Shown: piece after piece, positions 8,387 to 16,604 of the stretch
How positions within the stretch are numbered: position 1 is the first letter of the stretch
How the letters are laid out: each line of letters opens with the position of its first letter
Assembly: GCA_016868355.1 (NCBI GenBank)
Contig: VGHB01000006.1
Span: forward strand, 1 to 64,000
Source of the DNA: Betaproteobacteria bacterium
GTDB lineage: Bacteria; Pseudomonadota; Gammaproteobacteria; Burkholderiales; Burkholderiaceae_C
Reading direction: 5' to 3'
DNA: 64,000 bases
The notes under the pieces: model-generated
Database searches by the model: none
Seen by the model: only the letters and a program-made list of their open reading frames with translations
Told to the model about the DNA's origin: nothing
Position numbers and translations under genes: made by a program

Positions 8387-8441
8387 GACAGATCCGAGCT
8401 CGAGTATGTCGAGCTCGGGCTCTTCTTGACACACGATCTGT
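8387..8441. other. Nested inverted repeat between ppx and the tupA-like gene
   Basis: A perfect 10-base stem, CCGAGCTCGA (8394-8403) against TCGAGCTCGG (8409-8418), closes a 5-base loop. An outer pair, ACAGATC (8387-8393) and GATCTGT (8435-8441), surrounds it. It lies downstream of the minus-strand tupA-like gene and upstream of ppx. It may be a terminator or attenuator, but no strong T-run follows on either strand. The rest of the 192-base gap shows nothing else. Confidence 0.45.
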
Positions 8442-8535
8442 GACGAACAGCAGGGGTGAATTCCCTGCGTCTGGGCCTTCGGGCCAGGCGATGGGCCACG
8501 TGAAGGGCTAGGTGAAGGCCTGGCGCCAGAACGGC

Positions 8536-9405
8536 TTAGGGCTTGGCGTTCGGGAAGAACAGCTGTTCGCCGCCAATCTTGTAGGCGGCGATGGCAGCTT
8601 GGCCGCTGGAAGACACCACCCAATCGGCAAAGGCCTGCGCCAGTTCAACCTTTACATGGGCGTGCTTGGCCGGGTTCACCACCACCACACCATATTGGTT
8701 GAACAGCCTTTGGTCGCCTTCCACCAACACGCTCAAGTCCCCTCGGTTCTTGAAGTTCAGCCACGTGCCCCGATCGGCGAGCACATAGGCGTTTTTCGAC
8801 GCCGCAATGTTCAGCGCAGGGCCCATGCCACAACCGCATTGCGCATAACCTGCGGGCTTGTTCGTGCTGACATCCACACCGGCGGTGCGCCAGTAGCGCA
8901 GCTCCGCAGCATGTGTACCGCTCTTGTCGCCACGAGAAACGAAGCCTTCTTTGCCCGTGGCCAGCTTGCGCAGCGCTTCGGCTATGTCACGCCCCTTCAC
9001 AGCGGCTGGGTCGGTCTTGGGGCCCACCAGAATGAAGTCGTTGTACATGACCGGTTGCCGCTTGAGCCCAAAGCCCTCAGCCACGAACTTTTCTTCGGCG
9101 CTTTGGTCATGAACGAACACGACGTCTGCATCGCCGCGCCGTGCGGTGTCCAGTGTCTGCCCGGTACCCAGGGCCACCACCCGAACATCGATGCCACTGG
9201 CCTGCTTGAAGGCCGGCAGCAGGTGCGCAAACAGGCCCGATTGCTCGGTCGACGTGGTGGAGGCCATCACGATGAAACGGGCGGCTTGCGCGTGGGCGCC
9301 TGTGGGCGCCAGCAAAGCCCAACCTGAACAGGCCAAAAGACCCAGCCCCATCCACACGGCACGGCGCGCGCGGGCACCATCAGCCAGCCAAGGCTGCAAG
9401 GGCAT
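8536..9405 (-). CDS. TupA-like tungstate/molybdate-type periplasmic binding protein
   Basis: A 289-residue secreted protein. The signal peptide (hydrophobic WMGLGLLACSGWALLA, cleavage after AHA about residue 39) is followed by FIVMASTTSTEQSGLF, the oxyanion-binding start typical of TupA. ALGTGQTLDTARRGDADVVFVHD and the SRGDKSGTHAAE segment also fit. TupA delivers tungstate (or molybdate) to the TupBC permease and ATPase. No TupB or TupC lies beside it, so it is an orphan here. The molybdenum hydroxylase in the island could profit from oxyanion uptake, but nothing in the sequence links them. Confidence 0.8.
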   Translation of the reverse strand: MPLQPWLADGARARRAVWMGLGLLACSGWALLAPTGAHAQAARFIVMASTTSTEQSGLFAHLLPAFKQASGIDVRVVALGTGQTLDTARRGDADVVFVHDQSAEEKFVAEGFGLKRQPVMYNDFILVGPKTDPAAVKGRDIAEALRKLATGKEGFVSRGDKSGTHAAELRYWRTAGVDVSTNKPAGYAQCGCGMGPALNIAASKNAYVLADRGTWLNFKNRGDLSVLVEGDQRLFNQYGVVVVNPAKHAHVKVELAQAFADWVVSSSGQAAIAAYKIGGEQLFFPNAKP

Positions 9406-10170
9406 ACATCCAACTCCTTGGGTTGAAACAACAGGAAGCCGGGTTGTTTGGAATCAGCCCAGACTTGACGATATGTTCAAGACTGCATAAGTGGTCATTC
9501 AACCCCGAGGGCTTTGCAAGCCAGGGCAACACCAGTCCCACGGCCGCTGCAGCTGCCAGGCCCCACCACACCCAGTTGGGCTTCGCGGTGCCCCGCGCAG
9601 CAGCTGGGCCCTCAGCGGTGTTGGCTGGCCCCTGAGCCGATCGGCTGGCCGGTTCACCCACGTGTTCACCCGCCTGTTCACCTACCGGTAGCTCGCCTGC
9701 ACCGGGTGCCACCTCGCCGGCGGCCTGTGCGTCAGCCTGCTCCGAGCATTGAATGCGGCAAAGAAATCGTTCGTGATCTTTGCCGCAGCCGCGTCCACCA
9801 GGCGCGATCCCACCTGGGCCAACTTGCCGCCGACCTGCGCTTTGGCCGCATAGCTCAGCCGCGTGCCGCCGTCGGCTGCGGCCAGTTGCACCTGCGCCGA
9901 CCCTTTACCTAAGCCCGCCATGCCGCCCTGGCCATCGAAGTGCATGGTGTAGCGGTCTGGCGCCTGCACGTCGCTGAGCATGAGCTTGCCCTTGAACCGT
10001 GCACTCACGGGCCCGATGCGCAGGGCCAGGGTGGCGGCAAAGCCACCCTCTTCGGTGCGCTCCAGGGTCTCACAACCGGGGATGCAAGACTTCAGGACTT
10101 CGGGGTCGTTGAGGGAATCCCAGGTCCGCTGTTGAGACGCGGGGATGAGCTGTTCGCCGATGAGTTCCAT
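9380..10170 (-). pseudogene. CoxG-like SRPBCC protein with C-terminal membrane helix, frameshifted
   Basis: From the ATG at 10170 the frame gives MELIGEQLIPASQQRTWDSL, CIPGCETLE, a FKGKLMLSD strand and AAAAKITNDFFAAFNA, the CoxG family of START-fold helpers of molybdenum hydroxylases. It then runs out of homology and stops at 9682. A one-base shift at about 9743-9750 joins it to a frame reading EQADAQAAGEVAP and a membrane helix WVWWGLAAAAAVGLVLPWL, the tail layout of full CoxG. A single lost base explains this best; a sequencing error is possible. The shifted frame ends at 9380, overlapping the tupA-like start. No molybdenum hydroxylase is adjacent. Confidence 0.65.
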
Positions 10171-10252
10171 GGAGTCGTGCGGGTGGTTGGGCTTGGGGCC
10201 CGAATTCTGCACCAGGCACGGGGCATCAGCTGCCAGTCCGCACGCAGCAGCC

Positions 10253-10735
10253 TCAGCGTTGCAGCGCAGAGGCTGGCGGTTGACCGCTGAACAAGGCCAA
10301 GCGCCCTCCGGGCTCCAGCAGCGCCACGTGTGGCACCGTGCCGCGCCAGCCCGGATCAACGGCGTATCGAATGGCTTGCGGAATGCCCTCAAAGCCCAGA
10401 ACACGGTCGGCGCCGCGCAGGTGCGCATGACGTGACCAGAACCGCGCATCTTCTTCACCCGGCGCCACATCCGTCAACACCGCCCACACCAAAGGCCGCT
10501 GCGGGTGTTGCCGCGCAGATCGAATCAGTTCGCTCACCACCGCTGGGCACATGGCACACCAGGTGGCGGTGAACACCACCCAGGTAGGCCGCTGCACGCT
10601 CGATCGCCATTGGCTGAACGTGCCCACCTCAAAGGGCTCAAGCTGCGCGGGGGCGCTCAGAGCCTGTGCAGGGACCACAAGGCACGAGGTCGCCATGACC
10701 AGGCCCCAAAACCAGCGGCATGCTTTACGGTACAT
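10253..10735 (-). CDS. Secreted thioredoxin-fold protein
   Basis: A 160-residue protein with an N-terminal signal peptide (MYRKACRWFWGLVMATSC, cleavage near ALS) and a thioredoxin-like core. The strand PTWVVFTATWCAMCPAVV carries a WCxxC-type CAMC motif, and a later Pro lies in GTVPHVALLEPGGRLA. It is probably a periplasmic TlpA/DsbE-like thiol protein that keeps a metal site or partner cysteines reduced. The ATG at 10735 lies inside the end of the BNR-repeat gene (11-base overlap), so it is the last gene of the metal-uptake-like operon. The partner may be the Cys-rich BNR protein (inference). Confidence 0.8.
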   Translation of the reverse strand: MYRKACRWFWGLVMATSCLVVPAQALSAPAQLEPFEVGTFSQWRSSVQRPTWVVFTATWCAMCPAVVSELIRSARQHPQRPLVWAVLTDVAPGEEDARFWSRHAHLRGADRVLGFEGIPQAIRYAVDPGWRGTVPHVALLEPGGRLALFSGQPPASALQR

Positions 10736-11975
10736 CGATGGTCTCCACGCGGGTTTGTTGTACATCACGCCAAACCACCCAGAAGCGGCCTCCATGGGTG
10801 AGCAGCCGTGGTTGATCACTGAGCTGCGTGGTGGTGGCCAGGTCGCGCAGCTCGAACTGCCGCCCGCCGTCGCGCGAGGTCCAGGCCCTGAGCACAAACC
10901 GCTGTCCATCAAAGCTCTTCCACACCACCACCACACGGTCACCCAGCGCAGCCACATCGGCGTGTTCGGCTTGCGGGTCGGGCAGCGGCCGCACCGGCAT
11001 GTAGACCGAGGGCTGGCCGCTGGCATCCAAGCGCCCGTAGCGCACCGCCGCTTGGCCTTGGTGGATGCCGAACCACACCGCGTGCCACCCGCCGTCGGAT
11101 GCGGCTGCAAGCCCAGGGCCGTGGTGAGGGCAGGCGTCCAGGGCCCAGCGGTCCAGGGTGGCCCGCACCGGCACCGCCGGTTGGGGGCTCACCCCCGAAG
11201 CCGACCACTGTGCAAAGGCATGGTCGCGTTCATTGGGGTTGAACACATGGCGCCACAAGGCCGCCACGCCGCCCCCCGGGGCCGCGGCCAAGGCAATCCG
11301 GCAGCACTCGCAGCTGTGGTCGGCCACACGGATATCGGGCCCGAAGCTCAAGCCGCCATCGCGCGACTCGTTTCGGTACACCCCAGCCCCTCGGTAGGCC
11401 TGCCCCCTGGCTTTGGCCGCTTCCTGGTCTCGTTTGTCGATCCACACCGTGTGCAGGGTGCCCTGCTCGTCGAACAGAATGGATTCGAATCGATGGGTGA
11501 TCAGCGATCGGTCGGCATGCACCGTCACGGGCGCTGCAAAGCTCGCTCCACCATCACTGGACCGCAAGAGCCGCACGTCTCCTGTGAAAGGCTTGGGCAG
11601 TGGTTTGGTGTAGGTCACCACCACCACGCCGGGCTGTGGGGAAAACGCGATCTTGGGTCGGTTCTCACCGTCAGCCGATACGGCGTCACCCACCACATCC
11701 AGCACCTGCGCAGGCGTCCAGGTTCGCCCCGCATCCGCGCTGCGTTGCAACACCAGGCGCCGCTGTGCATCCAAGCCCACCGTCCACAAGACACCGTCCG
11801 CAGCGATGGCGGCACCCACGGCCAGCGGCGGTGGGCGCTGCCGCGCCGGTTTGGCGGGTGCCTGGTCTGGCGCTTGCGCCTGTGCCGCAAGGGGCATCAT
11901 GACCAGGCTCAGTAACGCTCCAGCCACGCCGCCCAACAGCCTGCGTGAGGCCCCGATGGCCCATGAGCTACTCAT
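10725..11975 (-). CDS. Secreted BNR/sialidase-fold repeat protein with a CECC cysteine cluster
   Basis: About 416 residues with a signal peptide (VAGALLSLVMMPLAAQAQA). The body has several Asp-box-like repeats (RSADAGRTWTP, RSSDGGASFAAP, ESRDGGLSFGP, TSRDGGRQFEL), giving a six-bladed propeller as in exo-sialidases. The catalytic residues of true sialidases are not evident, so a binding or scaffold role is likelier. A DHSCECCRIAL cluster near residue 225 could bind metal or be the thiol partner of the next protein. ATG at 11975 shares a base with the receptor stop (TGATG), so the genes are coupled. Function unproven. Confidence 0.75.
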   Translation of the reverse strand: MSSSWAIGASRRLLGGVAGALLSLVMMPLAAQAQAPDQAPAKPARQRPPPLAVGAAIAADGVLWTVGLDAQRRLVLQRSADAGRTWTPAQVLDVVGDAVSADGENRPKIAFSPQPGVVVVTYTKPLPKPFTGDVRLLRSSDGGASFAAPVTVHADRSLITHRFESILFDEQGTLHTVWIDKRDQEAAKARGQAYRGAGVYRNESRDGGLSFGPDIRVADHSCECCRIALAAAPGGGVAALWRHVFNPNERDHAFAQWSASGVSPQPAVPVRATLDRWALDACPHHGPGLAAASDGGWHAVWFGIHQGQAAVRYGRLDASGQPSVYMPVRPLPDPQAEHADVAALGDRVVVVWKSFDGQRFVLRAWTSRDGGRQFELRDLATTTQLSDQPRLLTHGGRFWVVWRDVQQTRVETIDVP

Positions 11976-14176
11976 CACCAGTTCACCTCCAGTCCTGCGT
12001 AAACCGCACGCGGTAGTGCGGGCGAGAACACGGGCGTGTTCGACGACACCGATGCGCTGTCGGCATAGCGCTGGTCGGTGAGGTTCATCACGCGCAGGTA
12101 CACGCGCGCCTGCTCATGAACCCGCCGGCTCGCGCGCAGGTTGAACACGTCATGACCCGCGTAGCGTCCAAAGGCTGCACTGTTGGAGGCCTCCAGCCAG
12201 TACGGGCCGATGCGGCTCCATTCCAACTGCAGCTGCGTCTTGGCATCGGGCCGCCAGCTCAGACGCGTGTTGCCCACCATGCTGGGTGCCGACTCCATCT
12301 GCTTGCCCGAGAAGTTGGCCGTGGCGGTCACCCAGTCGATGTAGCGGTGGCTGGCCCAAGCCCAGGCGGTGTCAAGGCGCCACTGCGGGCCCAGCGGGGC
12401 TCCCAGGGACCATTCCAAGCCCTGGTGCTGCGTGTGGCCGGCATTGACCGAGGTGCTCAGGTTGGTGGCCAGGTCGCGTTGGCTGACCAGGTCGTCGCGC
12501 TTGTCCAAGCGGTAGACCACCCACTCCGAGGCCACAGCACCCCACTGTGCGCGCAGGCCCAATTCGGCTTGACGCGCCTGGATGGGCTTGAGCGCCAGTG
12601 CCAAGCGCGCCCGGTTAGCGGCTTCAGCCGCGTTGGCCGCGGAGCCTGCGCGAAACAATTGACCCTCTGAAGGTGTGCGAAAACCTTCGTTGAGCGAGGC
12701 GAACAGGCTGGCTCTGGGGCCCAATGCCCAAGTGGCGCCAAGCTTGGGGCTCAAGCGGCTGAAATCGGCCGCTGCTTGCGGCAACTGACCGTAAAAGCGC
12801 GTACCGGCCTGTGTGGTGGTTGTGGCCAGCCGGTTGCGCATTTCGAAGCCCAAAGCGTCGTGCCGCAAGCCCAAGGTGATGCGCAGCGCACGCGCGGGCT
12901 GCAGTTCCACATGGGCGTAGGGCGACAGGCTCTTGAAGTCCACCATGTAATCGTAGATGCGCGGCCCCACCGTGTAGGCCGAGAAGACCGTGGAGGCGCC
13001 GGTGCCGCTGCGGGTGACCTGCAGGGCGTCTTCCACACGGTCTCCGGTGCTGCGGTCCAGGTCCACGCCCATGATCAAGCGGGGCTTCCAGGGGCCGTCT
13101 ACATCGTGCCGAACCTTGGCCAGCAAGCCAATGGACCGGACCTGCGTGTCTTCGATGCGCGGGTCTGAGCTCAGGTTGAAGGATCCATTGAGCTTCATGC
13201 CGTTGAGCCGCGCGTAGGGCGTCACCGACCACAGGGTGCGGCCACTGTCCCACTCGAGTTCGCTGGAGGCTCTGAGCGCTTGCACCTGCCGAAATGCGAT
13301 GGCGAAGTTGTTGCGCGTGGGGTTGGCCACGTAATCGGCCAAGGGCAGTGGCGTGTTGGCCCCGGTCTGCTGGTCGATGTCGGTGCTGTTGACGATGGTC
13401 TTCACGCGAAGTCCACCCCCGGCTGCATGGTCCCAGCGCAGGCCCAGGCTGGTGCGTTCGTAGCCGGTGGCGTTTCGCCAGCCATCGGTCTGGGTGCGGT
13501 TGAGCGACACCCGCACGCCGTTGTCGCCTCCGGCGGCTTTGCCACTCCAAAGGCCTTCGGCCAGCACGCGCTGCCAGCCGAATGAGCCCCACTCGGCCGT
13601 AGCCCCCGCGCTCCAAGGGCCGGTTCCCGAAGCACGGGCTGCGCGTGTGACCACGTTCACCACACCCCCAATGGCATCGGATCCATACAGGGCAGAACCC
13701 GGCCCACGCACCACCTCAATGGCCGCGGCATCGGGCACATTGACCTCATACAGCGCGTTGTGGTTGAAGAAACCTGCAGCACGGGTGGGAATCCCGTCTT
13801 CCAGGAACAGGTACAGCGGCGCGGTGGTGAAGGGCTGGCGAATGGCGGTGGCATGGCCTTCGCCGTTGGTCACCGAAACCGCCACGCCCGGGATTTGGCT
13901 CATCACCTGCTGCGGGTGGGCCGGCGCCGTTTCACGCAAGCTGCGGCCATCGATCACACCGATAGAGGCCGGGACGTCCCACAGCCGTACGGCTTCGCGG
14001 GTGGAGGTGACGGTGATGACCTCGGCGGCGGGCGCCACGGTGGCCCACAGGCCCGTCAGCAGGCCTACGCTGGCAGCCCTGGCCAAGTGGGTGCGCTCCG
14101 CGGCGGGCGCTAAAGCGGAATTTGACGTTCTGTTCAACATCCTGATCAAGGGCGTGCGCCCATTTGTGTGCAGCAT
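11975..14176 (-). CDS. TonB-dependent outer-membrane receptor (metal/siderophore type)
   Basis: A 733-residue receptor. After a signal region (LLTGLWATVAPAAE) come a TonB box-like EVITVTSTRE and the plug domain: VMSQIPGVAVSV, LFLEDGIPTRAAGFFN, IEVVRGPGSALYGSDAIGG. A 22-strand barrel follows, ending in an aromatic residue (YAGLEVNW). It imports a scarce ligand across the outer membrane using TonB energy. Neighbours ZrgA/DUF2796 and DUF2946 suggest zinc or copper. The start may be the ATG at 14176 or, better placed for a signal peptide, the one at 14140. Confidence 0.9.
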   Translation of the reverse strand: MLHTNGRTPLIRMLNRTSNSALAPAAERTHLARAASVGLLTGLWATVAPAAEVITVTSTREAVRLWDVPASIGVIDGRSLRETAPAHPQQVMSQIPGVAVSVTNGEGHATAIRQPFTTAPLYLFLEDGIPTRAAGFFNHNALYEVNVPDAAAIEVVRGPGSALYGSDAIGGVVNVVTRAARASGTGPWSAGATAEWGSFGWQRVLAEGLWSGKAAGGDNGVRVSLNRTQTDGWRNATGYERTSLGLRWDHAAGGGLRVKTIVNSTDIDQQTGANTPLPLADYVANPTRNNFAIAFRQVQALRASSELEWDSGRTLWSVTPYARLNGMKLNGSFNLSSDPRIEDTQVRSIGLLAKVRHDVDGPWKPRLIMGVDLDRSTGDRVEDALQVTRSGTGASTVFSAYTVGPRIYDYMVDFKSLSPYAHVELQPARALRITLGLRHDALGFEMRNRLATTTTQAGTRFYGQLPQAAADFSRLSPKLGATWALGPRASLFASLNEGFRTPSEGQLFRAGSAANAAEAANRARLALALKPIQARQAELGLRAQWGAVASEWVVYRLDKRDDLVSQRDLATNLSTSVNAGHTQHQGLEWSLGAPLGPQWRLDTAWAWASHRYIDWVTATANFSGKQMESAPSMVGNTRLSWRPDAKTQLQLEWSRIGPYWLEASNSAAFGRYAGHDVFNLRASRRVHEQARVYLRVMNLTDQRYADSASVSSNTPVFSPALPRAVYAGLEVNW

Positions 14177-14247
14177 GGGCGGTGCCCATGCAGATCCCTC
14201 CCAAGGCTTTGGGCAGGGGCATCAGCGCAGCTTCGGCTGCGCGCAGA

Positions 14248-14640
14248 TCAGGTGTGGGTGGGTGGGCCGCGCGGCGCGGGCGTGAGCCACGCGTGCAGCT
14301 GTTCAGGCGCTTGCCAGTACAGCCAGGGGAAGGCCTGCAGCGCCACGGGGGCCAGGGCCAGAACCAGGCCCGCCGCAGGCGGCGGTGCGCCTGGTGTGCC
14401 GGTTTGGCAATAGCGGCAGTCCTCTTGGGCCGCAGAAGCGGGCTCACCCTCTTCACCGCTGAAGGCCTTGAGCTTGCCTTGGGCCGAGCACACTTCGTGC
14501 AAGGCGGCCCAGATGGGGTCGCTGGCCTGAAGGGCGGCTTGCGCCCGCGCCACCGTGGGCGCCAAGGCCATCAAGGCGCAGGCCAGCAGGGCCCCGAAGA
14601 GCCCCAGTCGGATCAGAACTGAACGACCGCCCATGCGCAA
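14248..14640 (-). CDS. DUF2946-like secreted/membrane protein
   Basis: A 130-residue protein with an N-terminal hydrophobic segment (LIRLGLFGALLACALMALAP), then HEVCSAQGKLKAF and EDCRYCQTG, and a second hydrophobic stretch (AAGLVLALAPVALQAF). The spaced HEVCS and CxxC pattern before a short membrane helix is the DUF2946 layout. Members often sit beside TonB receptors and are thought to handle copper or another metal. It starts 10 bases after the ZrgA-like gene, with the TonB receptor downstream. Biochemical function is not established. Confidence 0.75.
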   Translation of the reverse strand: MRMGGRSVLIRLGLFGALLACALMALAPTVARAQAALQASDPIWAALHEVCSAQGKLKAFSGEEGEPASAAQEDCRYCQTGTPGAPPPAAGLVLALAPVALQAFPWLYWQAPEQLHAWLTPAPRGPPTHT

Positions 14641-14650
14641 AAGTGTGGCG

Positions 14651-15175
14651 CTAGCGCGGCAGCCTCAGGTTCTTGGCGGCACGCCGTACGGTGGCTTTGC
14701 CTTGCCCCTTGGGCGTGACCATCTCGGCTTCAACCCGTTCCAATCGGCGAAACGAATCGAACAAGGCCAACTCCACCGAGCCCAGTTGAGCGATCTGCTC
14801 ACATTCGAAGGTCAGGCTGACCGATGCGTCGGCGTGCTGGGGCTCAGCAGGGCGCTCGGTCCCCGGCTTGGCCGTACCCTCCAACACCTGCGCCTGCACC
14901 TGTGACCCCAACAAGCGGCACTTGGCTGCAGCATCCGGCTTGACCAGGGCTGTGGCCTCACGCAAACGCGCCAGCGCCACGCGCGCGGCTTCGGTTTCCG
15001 CTGGGGTTCGCGGCGCACGCTCAAAACCCACCAAGGTGTCCAGGGGCAATTCGAAGGCCAGGTTGAGCTGAGCCGCTTCCACAGACAACTTCAGCTGTGC
15101 GACACCGTGGGTGTGCGCCTTTCCCGCATAAGCTGCTGGAGCTGCGAGCAGACAAATCGTGAGGAGCCAAAACAT
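14651..15175 (-). CDS. ZrgA/DUF2796-type periplasmic metal-binding protein
   Basis: A 174-residue protein with signal peptide MFWLLTICLLAAPAAYA and a mature start GKAHTHGVAQLKLSVE, the His-containing start of the DUF2796/ZrgA family. FELPLDTLVGFERAPRT and a C-terminal LFDSFRRLERVEAEMVTP also match. ZrgA proteins take part in zinc uptake in Vibrio. It is first in a minus-strand operon with DUF2946, the TonB receptor, the BNR protein and the thioredoxin-fold protein. Its start lies only 22 bases from the left island repeat, so the insertion has replaced its original upstream DNA. Confidence 0.8.
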   Translation of the reverse strand: MFWLLTICLLAAPAAYAGKAHTHGVAQLKLSVEAAQLNLAFELPLDTLVGFERAPRTPAETEAARVALARLREATALVKPDAAAKCRLLGSQVQAQVLEGTAKPGTERPAEPQHADASVSLTFECEQIAQLGSVELALFDSFRRLERVEAEMVTPKGQGKATVRRAAKNLRLPR

Positions 15176-15197
15176 GATGATTCAGGAGGGAGGTGGC

Positions 15198-15246
15198 TGG
15201 TGCCGGTGAAGAGAGTCGAACTCCCGACCTTCGCATTACGAATGCG
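15198..15246 (-). repeat. Left attachment repeat: displaced 3' part of tRNA-Thr
   Basis: These 49 bases are identical to 51716-51764, the 3' part of the intact tRNA-Thr gene from the anticodon arm to the CCA end, in the same orientation. Beyond 15246 the sequence diverges, so the tRNA 5' half is missing here. This is the chromosomal tRNA 3' end displaced by integration, one end of the island. Confidence 0.95.
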
Positions 15247-15376
15247 GGAAATCGGTTGTTTGCGTGCGTTCGGGGTTGTAGATACCATTCATAATAAGTC
15301 AATATGAATCAGCAACTTGGATGAATTTCTGGCCGCTGCTGCGTTGATCTCAATTCTCAAACTTTTCGTTTTTATA

Positions 15377-15396
15377 CTTACATCGGCCCTTACATC
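15377..15396 (+). repeat. Left-end paired CTTACATC motif (probable integrase arm sites)
   Basis: CTTACATC at 15377-15384 and 15389-15396 form a direct repeat with 12-base period, between the left attachment repeat and the integrase remnant. The same arrangement occurs at 51639-51658 near the right end. Short spaced direct repeats near both ends are typical arm-type sites for tyrosine integrases. Confidence 0.6.
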
Positions 15397-15424
15397 CAGC
15401 CGAACTACGGAGGCAGGGTAGCAC

Positions 15425-15525
15425 ATGGCAAAGATCAAACTCACTGCGGCGCGTGTGCAGGGATTTCGGTGCCCTGAAGGGCCACGCTGTTCAGGGATGC
15501 CCCCGTAGCCTCTACAGAGGAGTTT
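15425..15525 (+). pseudogene. 5' remnant of a phage-type tyrosine integrase gene
   Basis: From the ATG at 15425 the frame reads MAKIKLTAARVQGFRCPEG, the classic first residues of P4-like integrases, which continue with a SQAFLWD-like stretch. Here the frame stops at TAG 15506. A shifted frame continues with TLFRDAPVA, still integrase-like, until about 15525. The remaining 350 or so codons, with the catalytic Arg and Tyr, are absent. This leaves the island without a visible integrase. Confidence 0.65.
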
Positions 15526-15591
15526 GGCATGGCTCGCAGGCGTAAAGGCTGCAGCAGCAAGAGCGCCTAGAGTGATGCGACGCGTGGTCAT
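15526..15591 (-). pseudogene. Truncated 5' end of a secreted-protein gene
   Basis: An open frame on the minus strand starts MTTRRITLGALAAAAFTPAS, a convincing twin-arginine or Sec signal peptide, 60 bases after the DapA-family gene ends. Beyond about residue 22 it merely reads the antisense of the integrase remnant and looks like no protein. I read it as the cut-off last gene of the minus-strand operon, joined to the integrase fragment by deletion. It is short, so chance is possible. Confidence 0.35.
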
Positions 15592-15651
15592 ACGGGGCTG
15601 TCAACGTACCCGCTTGGCAGTTAGTCGGATTCGGCACCCAGCCGACCAGAA

Positions 15652-16593
15652 TCACAACCCTGCAGCGCGTGGGTCATGTTCGGCCAAACGCCTAAGCAGG
15701 TAGCCTACCTCCTCCTGTGCCTGCTGGCTCAACGGAGTGGCTGGTCGCCTCTGCGCATCGTGCTTGATCGCACCACGCTTCATCAGAACATGCTTGCGCA
15801 CAGCGAGACCAACACCGGTCTGATGCTCATATCGAAGCACTGGAAGGTGCGAATCGAACAGATTCTGGGCCGCCACCCAATCACCCCTGGCCTGCAACTT
15901 CACAAGCTCTACCAACATATCCGGAAAGGCATAGCCCGTCATGGCGCCGTCTGCTCCTCGAGCCATCTCGAAGTCCAGGAACAAGCCCCCGTTACCGCAG
16001 AGTATGGAGATATGCCTCATGCTCCCGTCGGCTTCAAAGTTGCGCAACGTTGAGATTTTTTCAAGCCCTGGCCACTCTTCATGCTTCAGCATGCAGCAGG
16101 ATGGATGATCCTGAATGATTTGCCTGATCACCCGTGGCGACATCACAACGGTCAAAATAAGCGGGTGGTCTTGCAACACCCATGGTACATCGCCACCAAC
16201 CGCCTCTATCGCCTGCCTGAAGTAACCAATGATTTGGTCGTCAGTGCGCAAGTTGCTTGGCGGCGCGATCATCACGCCTGCTGCGCCCAGATCCATTGCC
16301 GACCTGGACAGGGATCGCATGGCTGCGAATCCCGGTGATGACACCCCCACGACAACCGGCACCTTACCCGCACGCTTGACCACTTGACGCGTGATCTCCA
16401 AGGACTCGCTTTGGTCAAGCTTCTGCGCTTCACCCATGATCCCAAGAATGGTGATGCCATCGACTCCGGCTTCCAAGTAGAAGTCAACCATGGAGTCAAT
16501 GGAATCTCTATCGACCTGGCCATCTGGAAGAAACGGCGTTACCGCAATCGTGTAAACGCCCTTGGTTGATTCGTTGAATCCCATCGCAGTCAT
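15652..16593 (-). CDS. DapA-family (Schiff-base) lyase/aldolase, unit 1
   Basis: About 313 residues with the DapA TIM-barrel pattern: GVYTIAVTPFLPDGQVD, GITILGIMGEAQKL, PVVVGVSSPG, AGVMIAPPS and a candidate Schiff-base Lys in CCMLKHEEWPG. Family members cleave or dehydrate 2-keto acids by way of a lysine imine. The GIMGEAQ loop differs from the GTTGE of true dihydrodipicolinate synthases, so lysine biosynthesis is unlikely. It is the last intact gene of the minus-strand operon, 11 bases after the SDR. The frame is open to 16680; ATG at 16593 or 16584 is the likely start. Confidence 0.85.
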   Translation of the reverse strand: MTAMGFNESTKGVYTIAVTPFLPDGQVDRDSIDSMVDFYLEAGVDGITILGIMGEAQKLDQSESLEITRQVVKRAGKVPVVVGVSSPGFAAMRSLSRSAMDLGAAGVMIAPPSNLRTDDQIIGYFRQAIEAVGGDVPWVLQDHPLILTVVMSPRVIRQIIQDHPSCCMLKHEEWPGLEKISTLRNFEADGSMRHISILCGNGGLFLDFEMARGADGAMTGYAFPDMLVELVKLQARGDWVAAQNLFDSHLPVLRYEHQTGVGLAVRKHVLMKRGAIKHDAQRRPATPLSQQAQEEVGYLLRRLAEHDPRAAGL

Positions 16594-16604
16594 GCCCTCA
16601 TTGC

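Noticed and set aside
10551-11915. A 454-codon plus-strand frame
   Set aside because: Antisense shadow of the BNR-repeat and thioredoxin-fold genes; composition rich in Arg, His and Pro with no domain.
10725-11975. Active sialidase
   Set aside because: Asp-box repeats are present, but the arginine triad and catalytic Tyr/Glu arrangement are not evident, and the context is metal uptake rather than sialic acid use.
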